Origin: Pseudobacillus wudalianchiensis
GTDB lineage: Bacteria > Bacillota > Bacilli > Bacillales > Domibacillaceae
DNA: 64,000 nt
Assembly (NCBI RefSeq): GCF_001685015.1
Contig: NZ_MAYT01000004.1
Span: 1-64,000 of the forward strand
Reading direction: 5' to 3'
Each line of letters begins with the position of its first letter. Position 1 is the stretch's first letter. Below are positions 44,331-53,291 of the stretch, in pieces. The translations under genes were made by a program, and so were the position numbers. The notes under the pieces are model-generated. The model did not search any database. It had not been told where the DNA came from and saw only the letters and a program-made list of their open reading frames with translations.

Positions 44331-45212
44331 ATGAGACAATATATAGGGGATGCGATGCTCCTCATCACAGCAGTGATTTGGGGCAGCGGATTTGTTGTTA
44401 CGGCCATTGCACTAGAGTATTTAAACGCTTATCAAGTGATGGCAGGAAGATTTGTTTTAGCTACGCTCATACTTACAGCACTGTTCGGATACAAATTCAA
44501 GAAATTCACCAAATCGGTCGTATGGAAAGGCGCCATCTTAGGAACCATTTTATACATTGCCTTCGCTTTGCAGACAGTCGGTTTGCAATATACGACGCCA
44601 TCTAAAAATGCCTTTTTGACAGCCGTCAATGTTGTTATTGTGCCGATCATCGCTTATGTCCTTTATAAGCGCGGACTTGACCGGTATGAAGTGACAGGTT
44701 CTGTCATAGCTCTTATCGGCATCGGCTTTCTATCGCTGCAAGGCTCCATGACGATCAACATTGGCGATGCTTTGTCTCTTGCATGCGCCATCGCCTTTGC
44801 TTTTGATATTTTTTATACTAATCTTTTTGTCAAAAAAGAAGATGCGATCTCACTGACGATGATGCAGTTTATTACAGCGGCTCTCATTAGTATAGCCGTT
44901 GTGTTAATTCGCGGCGACATACCGGCAGCAATCGAAACAGAAGCCATGTACTCGATTGGATATTTAGCGGTCTTTTCCACAACAGTTGCCTATCTTTTTC
45001 AAAATATTGCACACCAATATGCAAGTGCAACAAAGGCTGCCATTATCCTATCAACTGAATCATTTTTCGGCATGCTGTTATCGGTTTTATTTCTACATGA
45101 AGTCCTGACAACCCGCATGGTTTTGGGAGCTGCATTCATTATGATGGCCATCTTAATTGCTGAGGTAAAACCGGCATTTCCTAAAAAACAGATGGTAAAG
45201 AATGTACGTTAG
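44331..45212 (+). CDS. DMT/EamA-family transporter
   Basis: 293-aa, ten-segment drug/metabolite transporter with two EamA repeats (about 5-135 and 150-285). I start at the ATG at 44331 because GGGAGGAG is 7 nt upstream; the frame runs back into pucR without support. It may export amino acids or metabolites; substrate unknown. Followed by a bidirectional terminator. Confidence 0.88.
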   Translation: MRQYIGDAMLLITAVIWGSGFVVTAIALEYLNAYQVMAGRFVLATLILTALFGYKFKKFTKSVVWKGAILGTILYIAFALQTVGLQYTTPSKNAFLTAVNVVIVPIIAYVLYKRGLDRYEVTGSVIALIGIGFLSLQGSMTINIGDALSLACAIAFAFDIFYTNLFVKKEDAISLTMMQFITAALISIAVVLIRGDIPAAIETEAMYSIGYLAVFSTTVAYLFQNIAHQYASATKAAIILSTESFFGMLLSVLFLHEVLTTRMVLGAAFIMMAILIAEVKPAFPKKQMVKNVR

Positions 45213-45236
45213 CGACAAATGAATAACCTATAAGCA

Positions 45237-45279
45237 CAAAAAAACGGGGAATTGTTTGGACAATTCTCCGTCTTTTTAT
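45237..45279. terminator. Bidirectional terminator between DMT and MFS genes
   Basis: ACGGGGAATTGT / ACAATTCTCCGT stem with A run on the left and T run on the right, serving converging genes. Confidence 0.88.
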
Positions 45280-46545
45280 TTATCTGCTGACTGGAATACT
45301 CGGTTCGATATTTTCTTCAGGTACATTCTCTTTATCGGAAGTAAGCGTAAGGAAAGCTAAACAGCAAACAATTCCAAAGGCAACGAGCAGCCAAACCACG
45401 CCATTATAGGAACCGTCAAAAAGATCAATCATAAAGCCGATGGATAAAGGAGCGACAAATCCAGCTACCTGCATTCCAAGATTAATCATCCCAACAGCCG
45501 ATCCACCCACAGCTTCTGGCAAACGCTTGATCGGCAAGCTAAAAATAACAACCGAAAGCACACCCGCAAACATCGGCAATATAGATTGATAGATCACTAT
45601 ACCTGTAATCGTCTGAGCATTGAACATTAAATAAACCATTACAGCAATCCCTATTCCAGCGACAGCCCCGAACCATTTTTCATTTCCCGCCTTGACTCTA
45701 TCCAGTACATAACCGGCTAAAAGAAAGAAAACAAATCCTGTGACAGCAGGGATCATTTGCAAAATGCCTAAAGCGCGTAAATCAAGGCCGCGTTCATTCA
45801 CCAAATAAGTCGGCACCCACGAGGCGGTTCCCCAGCTGATGAAGCCATAGGCGAAAGAGGCTACCATTAAACTCCATACGATGGGCTTCTTTGCTAATGC
45901 TTTAAATACACCTTTTACAGGAGGGGCAGCTTGTCCAGCCATTGATGCTGAATTCTCTTGATGCTGACGCTCTCTTTTAGGTTTTAAATAAAACCAGTAC
46001 AGCAAGCCGATTAAAGATCCACATATTCCAATGACCACGAACATCATTCGCCAGCCGATTTGAAGAAGCATCGTTGTGGCCAATAAAGGGGCAGCAACAC
46101 CAGCAACTGTTAGTGCGGAAAGGTAAAAAGACATCGCTCGAGATCGTTGTTCTTGTGGAATAGTGGAAGAAATTAATTTTGCTCCTGCCGGGAAAAAGCT
46201 TCCCTCCGTCAAGCCAAAAATGAAGCGAATCGCAATTAATGAAGCAAGCGACCAGGCTAAGCCTGTTAAACCAGTAAAGAGGGAAAAACCAACGATAGAG
46301 ATGAAGATTACTAACTTAGCACCAAAACGATCGGCTAACCATCCACCGGGAAGCTGCATAATCGCATACCCTAAAAAGAAAATACTTAATATCAACCCTG
46401 TTGAAGAAGCGTTCAACTGCAAATCTTTGGAAATGTGTACAATTCCGTAATTAATAAGAAAGCGATCGAGACCAGAAATAAAGTTACCCATAAATAGCAA
46501 AAATATAATCATTTTTGGGTTAAGACCATATGTGGATCCGTTCAA
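45280..46545 (-). CDS. MFS transporter, anion:cation symporter type
   Basis: 421-aa 12-segment MFS protein with the loop motif GGWLADRFGAKLV and the ACS-type segment RFIFGLTEGSFFPAGAKLIS. Such carriers import organic acids such as sugar acids or tartrate-like compounds. Its gene follows a YtcJ amidohydrolase gene by 109 nt on the same strand, so the two may handle one compound: uptake then hydrolysis. The substrate is unknown. Confidence 0.85.
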   Translation of the reverse strand: MNGSTYGLNPKMIIFLLFMGNFISGLDRFLINYGIVHISKDLQLNASSTGLILSIFFLGYAIMQLPGGWLADRFGAKLVIFISIVGFSLFTGLTGLAWSLASLIAIRFIFGLTEGSFFPAGAKLISSTIPQEQRSRAMSFYLSALTVAGVAAPLLATTMLLQIGWRMMFVVIGICGSLIGLLYWFYLKPKRERQHQENSASMAGQAAPPVKGVFKALAKKPIVWSLMVASFAYGFISWGTASWVPTYLVNERGLDLRALGILQMIPAVTGFVFFLLAGYVLDRVKAGNEKWFGAVAGIGIAVMVYLMFNAQTITGIVIYQSILPMFAGVLSVVIFSLPIKRLPEAVGGSAVGMINLGMQVAGFVAPLSIGFMIDLFDGSYNGVVWLLVAFGIVCCLAFLTLTSDKENVPEENIEPSIPVSR

Positions 46546-46654
46546 ATGGACTCCTCCTAAAATTTATTGGCCCATCAATAACTCCATTACAGCTGGCATT
46601 CAATTTAGCTCTTTTTCCAGAGTAATCGGCTTCTTCGAATAATTCACAGTGAGT

Positions 46655-48310
46655 TCAAGAAGTTTTTATCGTTTCATGTCCGTAAACCGGTTGTCCATCA
46701 ATATAGGTAGCAAGGATCGAAATATCTTTAATCTCCTCTGGGTTCACTGTTGTAGGGTCTGCCTCCAGCACGGCAAAGTCTGCCTGCTTTCCAATCTCAA
46801 TACTTCCCGAGATATTTTCGGCGAAATTCAATTTAGCTCCATAAATCGTCATAGATTTCAAGGCTGTCATCGCATCAATACGCTGCTCGGGTCCGAGAAT
46901 TCCCCCCTCTTTTGTTAAACGATTAACGGCCGCCCAAACAGAAAATAGTGGTGAAATAGGTGTAATCGGACAATCAGAGTGAAGGGTAAACAACAAGTTG
47001 AGCTTTACTGCTTCAGCCAAAGGACTGATACGGCTTGCCCGTTCTGGTCCTAAAAAGATTTTTTCATGACGGTCTCCCCAATAATACACGTGGTTAATGA
47101 AGAAGGAGCCAGCTACTTCGAGCTCTTTCATTTTTGCCAAGTCTTCAGGAGTGGCGGTCTGGACGTGTTCAATCCGGTGACGGTGATCGCTGCGCTGATG
47201 TTTTGATAAGGCGTACCCGTATGCTTCTAATATCGATCCAATCGCACGGTCCCCGTTTCCGTGGGTGGCGATTCGAAAGCCACGCTGATGAAGATCAGCC
47301 ACCTCTTCATTGAACACTTCCTGTGGGTGAACCAAGTTTCCAAGAACCTCGGAGTTTTGATAATATGGCTTCCGCAAAGCTCCTGTCAGGCCTTGAATAG
47401 ACCCGTCTTGAAATAACTTCGCGCTGTCGAGTCTGGCCATGCCGCCTGACCGCTCTCTAATTTCCCTATCCAATTCAACGGCCGAATATCCTTCAAATAC
47501 TCCCCCTTCACGGAGAAGATGATGCATAATCATTAGCTGCGTGCGCATCGGATTTACGCCTTTTTCCGCTGCTTTTACATGTGCTGAAAAATCATCTATT
47601 CCGAAGATAGCTGCATCTGAATTTGTCGTAATTCCCTGTGCTATATAATCCTTTGCAGCTTCTCCCAAAGCATTGACCATATCATCCATCGTCATTTTAG
47701 GCAGCTGATTCATAATTGACTGCATAGCAGCCGACTCGTACAAAACCCCGTTCAAACACCCTTTCTCATCCCGGCCGTAGTGACCGCCTTGCGGATCAGA
47801 AACCGTATCCGTTAAACCGCCTCTTTGCAAAGCAAGCGAGTTAACAGCAGCTAAGTGGCCGGAAGTGTGCATAACGATAACAGGATGATTAGGGGCAGCT
47901 TGGTCTAAATCTGTTCGTGTAATATGACGCTTTTCTTGAAGTAGCGTGTCATCATAACCGTATCCCTGAATCCATTCCCCATTGGGCGTTTCTGTCGCTT
48001 TCGCTCTAACCGCCTTTACTATATCGTGGATGGTTCGATTAGGCGGCGTACCGCAATTCAACTGGCTTTTCATTTGGCCGTACGCCAAAATGTGGTTATG
48101 GGTATCAATAAATCCCGGTATGAGAGTGGCCCCTTTTAAATCAATTACATTTGTCCGGGCTGTTATTTCCAGCTCACTTTTAGAGGGCTCTGCGTCTTTC
48201 CAAATACCGATAATTTTGCCTTCTGACACGGCCACAGAACCAGCACGAGAATTTCGGCTGTCTAATGTCAACACGTTCGCATTCTTAAATAAGAGATCTA
48301 CTTTACTCAT
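46655..48310 (-). CDS. YtcJ-type amidohydrolase
   Basis: 551-aa metal-dependent hydrolase of the YtcJ subgroup. Motifs: GFIDTHNHILAYG (HxH metal ligands), the Lys/ACID region DSAKLFQDGSIQG, RIATHGNGDRAIG, HRIEHVQTA and FTLHSDCPITPISPL. It is cytoplasmic. It is a distant paralogue of the enzyme at 22456-24090. It is probably in one operon with the MFS transporter downstream. The substrate is an amide of unknown type. Confidence 0.85.
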   Translation of the reverse strand: MSKVDLLFKNANVLTLDSRNSRAGSVAVSEGKIIGIWKDAEPSKSELEITARTNVIDLKGATLIPGFIDTHNHILAYGQMKSQLNCGTPPNRTIHDIVKAVRAKATETPNGEWIQGYGYDDTLLQEKRHITRTDLDQAAPNHPVIVMHTSGHLAAVNSLALQRGGLTDTVSDPQGGHYGRDEKGCLNGVLYESAAMQSIMNQLPKMTMDDMVNALGEAAKDYIAQGITTNSDAAIFGIDDFSAHVKAAEKGVNPMRTQLMIMHHLLREGGVFEGYSAVELDREIRERSGGMARLDSAKLFQDGSIQGLTGALRKPYYQNSEVLGNLVHPQEVFNEEVADLHQRGFRIATHGNGDRAIGSILEAYGYALSKHQRSDHRHRIEHVQTATPEDLAKMKELEVAGSFFINHVYYWGDRHEKIFLGPERASRISPLAEAVKLNLLFTLHSDCPITPISPLFSVWAAVNRLTKEGGILGPEQRIDAMTALKSMTIYGAKLNFAENISGSIEIGKQADFAVLEADPTTVNPEEIKDISILATYIDGQPVYGHETIKTS

Positions 48311-48784
48311 TTACAATCCCCGTTTCATTTATGAATTTGATTGTTTCCTGACAGACTCTACAAACACGACTTAAAGTGATCGCTCTAAATAAATTCAAAT
48401 ATGTGTTGTTAAAAAATTATTTGAACTCGATCTAAAAGCCTCCTCTCACCATTATTATTTAATGCCTCATGGGGTTCCGATAAATTTAAGTTATTAAAAG
48501 TTTAACGTCTAAATTTTTAATATTCAATAAATTTTTGATCTCTATTTATCTTACTACTTCATAAGACCTATCGATAATTTGAATGAATTCTCTTCCAATA
48601 TTCTCCTTATCTCCCTCTTGCTTAAGTGAATATACTTACAATCTATACTAAATTCCAATAAATCAGGGAATACCAACCATTTACAGTACACATTCACTAT
48701 TCAAAATTACCTATATAGAGTAGTGAAATAGATAATATATGATAAACTTAATTTTAAACAATAGGATAAAAAGGACAGACTCAC
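48311..48784. other. AT-rich intergenic region
   Basis: About 470 bp without a supported gene between divergent transcription units. It is very AT-rich with no clear long inverted repeat. The amidohydrolase and the 155-aa protein promoters must lie here, but no hexamer pair stands out. Confidence 0.5.
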
Positions 48785-49252
48785 ATGAATATGTACGATA
48801 ACTTCGATCACAAGAGAGGGTACACTAGAAGGGGAGAAAAACGGGGGTGTCTTACTTGGACAATTCTGTTAACCATTCTCCTATTAGTGCCGATTGTTTC
48901 ATTCGGCGCTAAATTTATTTATGAAACGGCGTTTAGGGAGCGTCTGCTTGTCATCAGTCATTCTCCACATAATGTCCATAAAATTGAAGTATTTGAAAAA
49001 GGGGCAGAAACTTTTTTTAGACCCTCTACAGTTAGAATAAAACACTCTGACAGCCATATAGATTGTCACATTCGCCATGATGGATCATCACTGCAGCCTT
49101 CCAATGTTTCAGTCACCTGGAAAAACGAGAAGGAAGCCACCATTACACTGACTGGGGATGGTCAAACATTTAAAACGATAGAATTCAAAGTGACGAACCA
49201 TGAAGAAGATTCCTCTTCCTTCCAAGAAGTGCAGAGAACCTCAAGTTTTTAG
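48785..49252 (+). CDS. Single-pass membrane protein, DUF5412-like
   Basis: 155-aa protein: basic N-terminal tail, one membrane segment (about residues 24-46), then an outside domain of about 105 residues rich in beta-type polar sequence (SPHNVHKIEVFEKG, SNVSVTWKNEKEATITL). This layout resembles the DUF5412 proteins of Bacillus, of unknown function. The ribosome site is AAAGGA 9 nt upstream. I am unsure of the family name but confident of topology. Confidence 0.6.
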   Translation: MNMYDNFDHKRGYTRRGEKRGCLTWTILLTILLLVPIVSFGAKFIYETAFRERLLVISHSPHNVHKIEVFEKGAETFFRPSTVRIKHSDSHIDCHIRHDGSSLQPSNVSVTWKNEKEATITLTGDGQTFKTIEFKVTNHEEDSSSFQEVQRTSSF

Positions 49253-49455
49253 TCTTTATTAGGAGATGCATAGCTGAGATTATACATTTATAAATAACTT
49301 CAAGACTTTAAAGCATCGACTCTTCAATAATACATTAAGCGTCGATGGGGAAAAAGATGAGAAGATGACCCTGTCATCATTCATTTGATAGAGGAACATT
49401 CACGAGGAAAGCTTCTATTCAGATTAAAATTACATGGATAAGGTAAGGTGACTCT

Positions 49456-50052
49456 GTGAGAACGATAAAAGAATTAAGTATAACAGGTTTTAAGCTGCTG
49501 CCTTCTGCCAAACCTGTACTTTTTCATGGAAGCACAGTCAGAAAAACCGTTACCGATCATCTTTGGAGAAAAAAACTGCGCCCTGTCATATTGGAACAAC
49601 AAGGAACAAAGTGCTCCATTTGTAAATGGATACCGGCATCTAACGAAGAAATAAGGCACCTGCATTTGCACGAAGTAGAAAAGTACGATTTCATCAATAA
49701 AGTCTGTCATTTAATCGATATTCAGCTTATTTGCAGAAAGTGTCATTCATTTCAACACATCATCAGAACTCAATTAGTCTCGACCGAAGAACAATGGAAA
49801 GATCTTATAGCGCACTTTATCAGTGTGAATGGTTGTTCTTCTGACATCATAAATATTTTCGATCTTATTATAGCGAAAGCGTTGCAGTTAGAAAGCTTCA
49901 ACGAAACTGGATTAGCCCTCCTCTCTTTAAAAGAACGGAAAGAGCTAGAGAGACAACCTGTGCGATTTACCATTGATCCCCACATTCCTTTTGCCGATGA
50001 ATTGCGAAAACAGATAGAAAAAAAGGGTTTGTTGTATAACATTGAGCACTAG
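49456..50052 (+). CDS. HNH-nuclease-like protein with Cys4 zinc site
   Basis: 198-aa protein. The arrangement CSICKW (Cys pair), HLHEVEKYDF, LIDIQLICRKCHSFQH (second Cys pair with following His) follows the zinc-stabilised HNH pattern, with a possible catalytic His in the HLHEVE strand. N- and C-terminal parts are unfamiliar. GTG start with AAGGTG 5 nt upstream. It may be an HNH endonuclease or a non-catalytic relative. It stands alone, with no restriction or phage genes near. Confidence 0.55.
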   Translation: MRTIKELSITGFKLLPSAKPVLFHGSTVRKTVTDHLWRKKLRPVILEQQGTKCSICKWIPASNEEIRHLHLHEVEKYDFINKVCHLIDIQLICRKCHSFQHIIRTQLVSTEEQWKDLIAHFISVNGCSSDIINIFDLIIAKALQLESFNETGLALLSLKERKELERQPVRFTIDPHIPFADELRKQIEKKGLLYNIEH

Positions 50053-50120
50053 AATAAGAAGATATATAAATATGATCCCTTGTACAACCTGCTAAGTGAT
50101 CATAGAAGAGCGCTTTATGT

Positions 50121-50158
50121 AGGGCTGGCTATGCGGTTACGCCAGCCAGTGCTTTTTA
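50121..50158 (+). terminator. Terminator after the HNH-like gene
   Basis: GGCTGGC / GCCAGCC stem followed by AGTGCTTTTT, about 70 nt past the stop; it may be shared with the converging yugN gene. Confidence 0.6.
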
Positions 50159-50578
50159 GAGTTGGCTAAATTCGATTTCATCTATTATTGCTGCAACCTT
50201 CTGTTCACCTTCTAAAGCCCAATTTGTTTTTTGATGAATCGGTGCATCTTTATCATCAGGGCTTTGAAACTGATCTAATCCTGTGGAAGCGAGCGCTGGA
50301 CTTTCATCGTCGTCCAAACCAATATTGGCAACGTGCTTAATCACGAAGGGCGTTTGAAAAACGAGCAGAGCATCCTCTTCATCTAGCATGCCGGATTCTA
50401 CCTGGAACGGCAGACGCAGATAAATGGTCTCTCCTTCATCGCTGTATAAAGTTGTATCAAACATGCCATGGTCAAACTCCCAGTTTCCGCCAATGACGAG
50501 CCCGTGATTCTCGAATAAGCTGCATACCTCTCCGTATAAGGCCCTCTTTCCTTCTAGCTCTGTTTCAAGTTTAATCAT
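50156..50578 (-). CDS. yugN: YugN-like family protein
   Basis: 140-aa acidic cytoplasmic protein. The N-terminal part has VIGGNWEFDHGMFDTTLYSD and YLRLPFQVESGMLDEEDALL, and the FVIKHVANIGLDDD segment is characteristic of Bacillus YugN. Function is unknown; in B. subtilis it lies near glucose-6-phosphate isomerase, but here its neighbours differ. It starts after AGGAGAG. Confidence 0.82.
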   Translation of the reverse strand: MIKLETELEGKRALYGEVCSLFENHGLVIGGNWEFDHGMFDTTLYSDEGETIYLRLPFQVESGMLDEEDALLVFQTPFVIKHVANIGLDDDESPALASTGLDQFQSPDDKDAPIHQKTNWALEGEQKVAAIIDEIEFSQL

Positions 50579-50693
50579 TGAATCTCTCCTTTTTTGTTAT
50601 TGATTTCCATTTACCCGCATGAAAATCTTTCAAACTGTATTCATAAAGGAGAAAAACCTTCTTGTTTTATCCCTCTTAATTGAGGTTTACATA

Positions 50694-51251
50694 CTAAGCT
50701 GACGGCTGCCGTTCTTTTAATCGTTTGTTTAGCAGATCAGCTTGAACTAGCGCCTGCTCATCTTGTAAAATATCGCCTGGCCGGTTCCCTTCTCCCAAAA
50801 TATAAGTGGAAAAGCGCATATTTAAGAAATCAAACGTATATTGAAATTGCTGAATGAGGGGCAGTCCTTTTATTTTTGGGTCATCGCCCCCGACAGCTAG
50901 TACAATAGCTTCTACCGTTTGCAAGTGTTCGGTTAACTGTGGAAACCGTTCATCCCGTATCGCCTGGCTTAGCCGGTCAATCATGTTTTTCATAATGCCA
51001 GACATCGTGTACCAATAGATCGGAGTAGAGAAAATTACAGTATCACTTTCCAATAAAGCCTTAATGATGACGTCATAATCATCGTCTACTAATTGAAAAC
51101 CGCCGTCAGCGTGGCGTAAATCATGAATAGGCTGAATGGATAAATCCTTCAAGTCAATTTTTTGATGTTCTACCTCCTTTGTCACTATATCCGCTAATAA
51201 CTCGCTGTTGCTTTCTTTTCTAGAGCTTCCTATAAATGTAGTGATCTTCAT
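50694..51251 (-). CDS. NADPH-dependent FMN reductase / flavodoxin-like oxidoreductase
   Basis: 185-aa flavodoxin-fold protein with the FMN phosphate loop near the N-terminus (FIGSSRKESNS) and the STPIYWYTMSGIMKNMIDR segment of the NADPH:FMN/quinone reductase family. Cytoplasmic. I start at the ATG at 51251, 9 nt after GAGAGGA; an ATG three codons earlier abuts that site. Single gene. Likely uses NAD(P)H to reduce flavin, quinone or azo-type substrates. Confidence 0.85.
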   Translation of the reverse strand: MKITTFIGSSRKESNSELLADIVTKEVEHQKIDLKDLSIQPIHDLRHADGGFQLVDDDYDVIIKALLESDTVIFSTPIYWYTMSGIMKNMIDRLSQAIRDERFPQLTEHLQTVEAIVLAVGGDDPKIKGLPLIQQFQYTFDFLNMRFSTYILGEGNRPGDILQDEQALVQADLLNKRLKERQPSA

Positions 51252-51375
51252 CCGTCTCATTCCTCTCTGTATCTTCTTATGAAAAATTTTACACGTAAAT
51301 TCACTATCAAAAAAGATAAATGCTTCTATTGCATTGATCCATAAAAATAACAGATAAATATTGAGATGCCCAAAG

Positions 51376-51419
51376 ACAAAAAAACCCTTATGCGGAGAAA
51401 ATGATTCGCATAAGGGTTA
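51376..51419 (-). terminator. Terminator of the repeat-protein gene
   Basis: AACCCTTATGCG / CGCATAAGGGTT stem followed on the minus strand by TTTTTTTG, about 34 nt beyond the stop codon. Confidence 0.88.
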
Positions 51420-51452
51420 TGTAGCTATCCTAAGCCAATTCTCTAAAACAGA

Positions 51453-53240
51453 TTATGCTTGTACAGCTTTTGTTTTTGCAGTTACTTCAACTTCAGTTGC
51501 CAGAACAGCAGAGTTTACGGAAGCATTTGCTTTTGCTTGCACGCTTGCTTTTTCACCAGCTTGAGAGTTGAATTTGTTAGCAGCAGATACGTTTACTTTT
51601 TCATTTTCAACAACTTCTTTTGTGTCTTCAGTTACTGCATCAGTTGTTTCTTTTACAGCTTCTTCTGTGCCTTTTACTGCATCAATCGTTTTTTCGGCAG
51701 TTTCTTTTGTGCCTTCTGTTACTGTCTCAACTGTTTTTTCAATCTCTTCTTTTGTGCCTGTTGCTAATACAGCAGAGTTAACAGCTGCATGCGCTTTTGC
51801 TGTTTCACTCGCTTGTACACTTGCTTGTGCGTTCGCTTTATTTACTGCTGATTTGTTTACTTTTGTATCTTCCGTCACCTTATCCGTTGTCTTTGCTACA
51901 ACTGATTTCGTGTCTTCGGCTACCTTATCAGCTGTTTTTTCCACAACTGCTTTTGTGTCTTCAGCTACTTTATCAGCTGTCTTTTCTGCAATTGCTTTTG
52001 TATCTTCAGTTACTTTATCAGCTGTCTTTTCTACAGCTTCCTTTGTGCCTGTTGCTAATACAGCAGAGTTAGCAGCTGCATGCGCTTTTGCTGTTTCGCT
52101 CGCACGTACGCTTGCTTGCGCGTTCGCCTTATTCGCTGCTGATTTATTTTGTTTTACTTCCATCACTTTATCCGTTGTCTTTGCTGCAACATCTTTTGTG
52201 CCTTCTGTCACTTTATCAGCTGTTTTTTCTACAACGTTTTTTGCCTCTTTTGTTACGTTGTCAGTTGTCTTTTTTACAGTTTCTTTTGTGCCTGTTGCTA
52301 ATACAGCAGAGTTAACAGCTGCATGCGCTTTTGCTGCTTCACTCGCTTGTACACTTGCTTGTGCGTTCGCTTTATTTACTGCTGATTTGTTTACTTTTGT
52401 ATCTTCCGTCACCTTATCCGTTGTCTTTGCTACAACTGATTTCGTGTCTTCGGCTACCTTATCAGCTGTTTTTTCCACAACTGCTTTTGTGTCTTCAGCT
52501 ACTTTATCAGCTGTCTTTTCTGCAATTGCTTTTGTATCTTCAGTTACTTTATCAGCTGTCTTTTCTACAGCTTCCTTTGTGCCTGTTGCTAATACAGCAG
52601 AGTTAGCAGCTGCATGCGCTTTTGCTGTTTCGCTCGCACGTACGCTTGCTTGCGCGTTCGCCTTATTCGCTGCTGATTTATTTTGTTTTACTTCCATCAC
52701 TTTATCCGTTGTCTTTGCTGCAACATCTTTTGTGCCTTCTGTCACTTTATCAGCTGTTTTTTCTACAACGTTTTTTGCCTCTTTTGTTACGTTGTCAGTT
52801 GTCTTTTTTACAGTTTCTTTTGTGCCTGTTGCTAATACAGCAGAGTTAACAGCTGCATGCGCTTTTGCTGCTTCGCTCGCACGTACGCTTGCTTGCGCGT
52901 TCGCCTTATTCGCTGCTGATTTGTTTTGTTTTACTTCAACTTTCACCGCGACTTCTGGCTTTTTCTTTACTACAGGTTTCATTGGCTGCGCCAGCTCTTT
53001 TTCTACCTTTGCTTTTACTTCTTTCGCTGTAGCTGTTGCCTGTACAGCAGAATTAGAAGCGGCGTGAGCTTTTGCCGTCAAAGAAGCATGGGCGCTCGCT
53101 TGTGCTTGAACAGAGATTCCTTTCGCTTGATCGTTTTGAGCTGCTTCACTTATTTGTCCACCCGCTAAAACACCAACTGAAAGTACTCCTGCCAACACGA
53201 TAGATTTAACCACTTTATTTCCTGTAATATTTTTTTTCAT
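51453..53240 (-). CDS. Secreted Ala/Lys-rich repeat protein (LEA/apolipoprotein-like)
   Basis: 595-aa protein with a signal peptide (about 1-34, cleavage after SEAA). The mature part has seven copies of a module of about 37 residues ending AHAAVNSAVLATGTKE, separated by linkers of about 15-residue amphipathic repeats such as VVEKTADKVAEDTKA. Predicted to be largely helical with no Cys, no LPXTG anchor and no membrane segment. The linkers resemble LEA or apolipoprotein-type helices, but I do not recognise the family. A 534-bp tandem duplication makes up much of the gene. It follows the 53292 gene by 51 nt, so both are probably secreted partners in one operon. Confidence 0.78.
   Translation of the reverse strand: MKKNITGNKVVKSIVLAGVLSVGVLAGGQISEAAQNDQAKGISVQAQASAHASLTAKAHAASNSAVQATATAKEVKAKVEKELAQPMKPVVKKKPEVAVKVEVKQNKSAANKANAQASVRASEAAKAHAAVNSAVLATGTKETVKKTTDNVTKEAKNVVEKTADKVTEGTKDVAAKTTDKVMEVKQNKSAANKANAQASVRASETAKAHAAANSAVLATGTKEAVEKTADKVTEDTKAIAEKTADKVAEDTKAVVEKTADKVAEDTKSVVAKTTDKVTEDTKVNKSAVNKANAQASVQASEAAKAHAAVNSAVLATGTKETVKKTTDNVTKEAKNVVEKTADKVTEGTKDVAAKTTDKVMEVKQNKSAANKANAQASVRASETAKAHAAANSAVLATGTKEAVEKTADKVTEDTKAIAEKTADKVAEDTKAVVEKTADKVAEDTKSVVAKTTDKVTEDTKVNKSAVNKANAQASVQASETAKAHAAVNSAVLATGTKEEIEKTVETVTEGTKETAEKTIDAVKGTEEAVKETTDAVTEDTKEVVENEKVNVSAANKFNSQAGEKASVQAKANASVNSAVLATEVEVTAKTKAVQA
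51747..52280 (-). repeat. 534-bp tandem repeat, copy 1
   Basis: Almost identical at the DNA level to 52281-52814 (offset exactly 534 bp), with only scattered single differences (for example a T/C at 51810 versus 52344). 534 bp is 178 codons, so the frame is kept. Such identity means a recent duplication or ongoing gene conversion. Confidence 0.92.
52281..52814 (-). repeat. 534-bp tandem repeat, copy 2
   Basis: Directly abuts copy 1. A third, partial copy (about 115 bp, the 37-residue module) follows at 52815-52930, so the array has about 2.2 units and could change length by slippage or recombination. Confidence 0.92.
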
Positions 53241-53291
53241 TTTTTGTTCGCTCCTTTTTTCTTTTACTTATCATTTTTTTGATTTTGTGTA

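Noticed and set aside
52281-52814. CRISPR-like array or mobile element
   Set aside because: The long direct repeats are in-frame coding units with no spacers, no inverted ends and no transposase; nothing in the window resembles a CRISPR array, insertion sequence or prophage.
51568-53067. 499-aa open frame antisense to the repeat protein
   Set aside because: It lies exactly opposite the real gene, has no ribosome site and its Ser/Ala/Val/Phe composition is the mirror of Ala/Lys/Thr codons in the repeat. It is a composition artefact of a repetitive coding strand.
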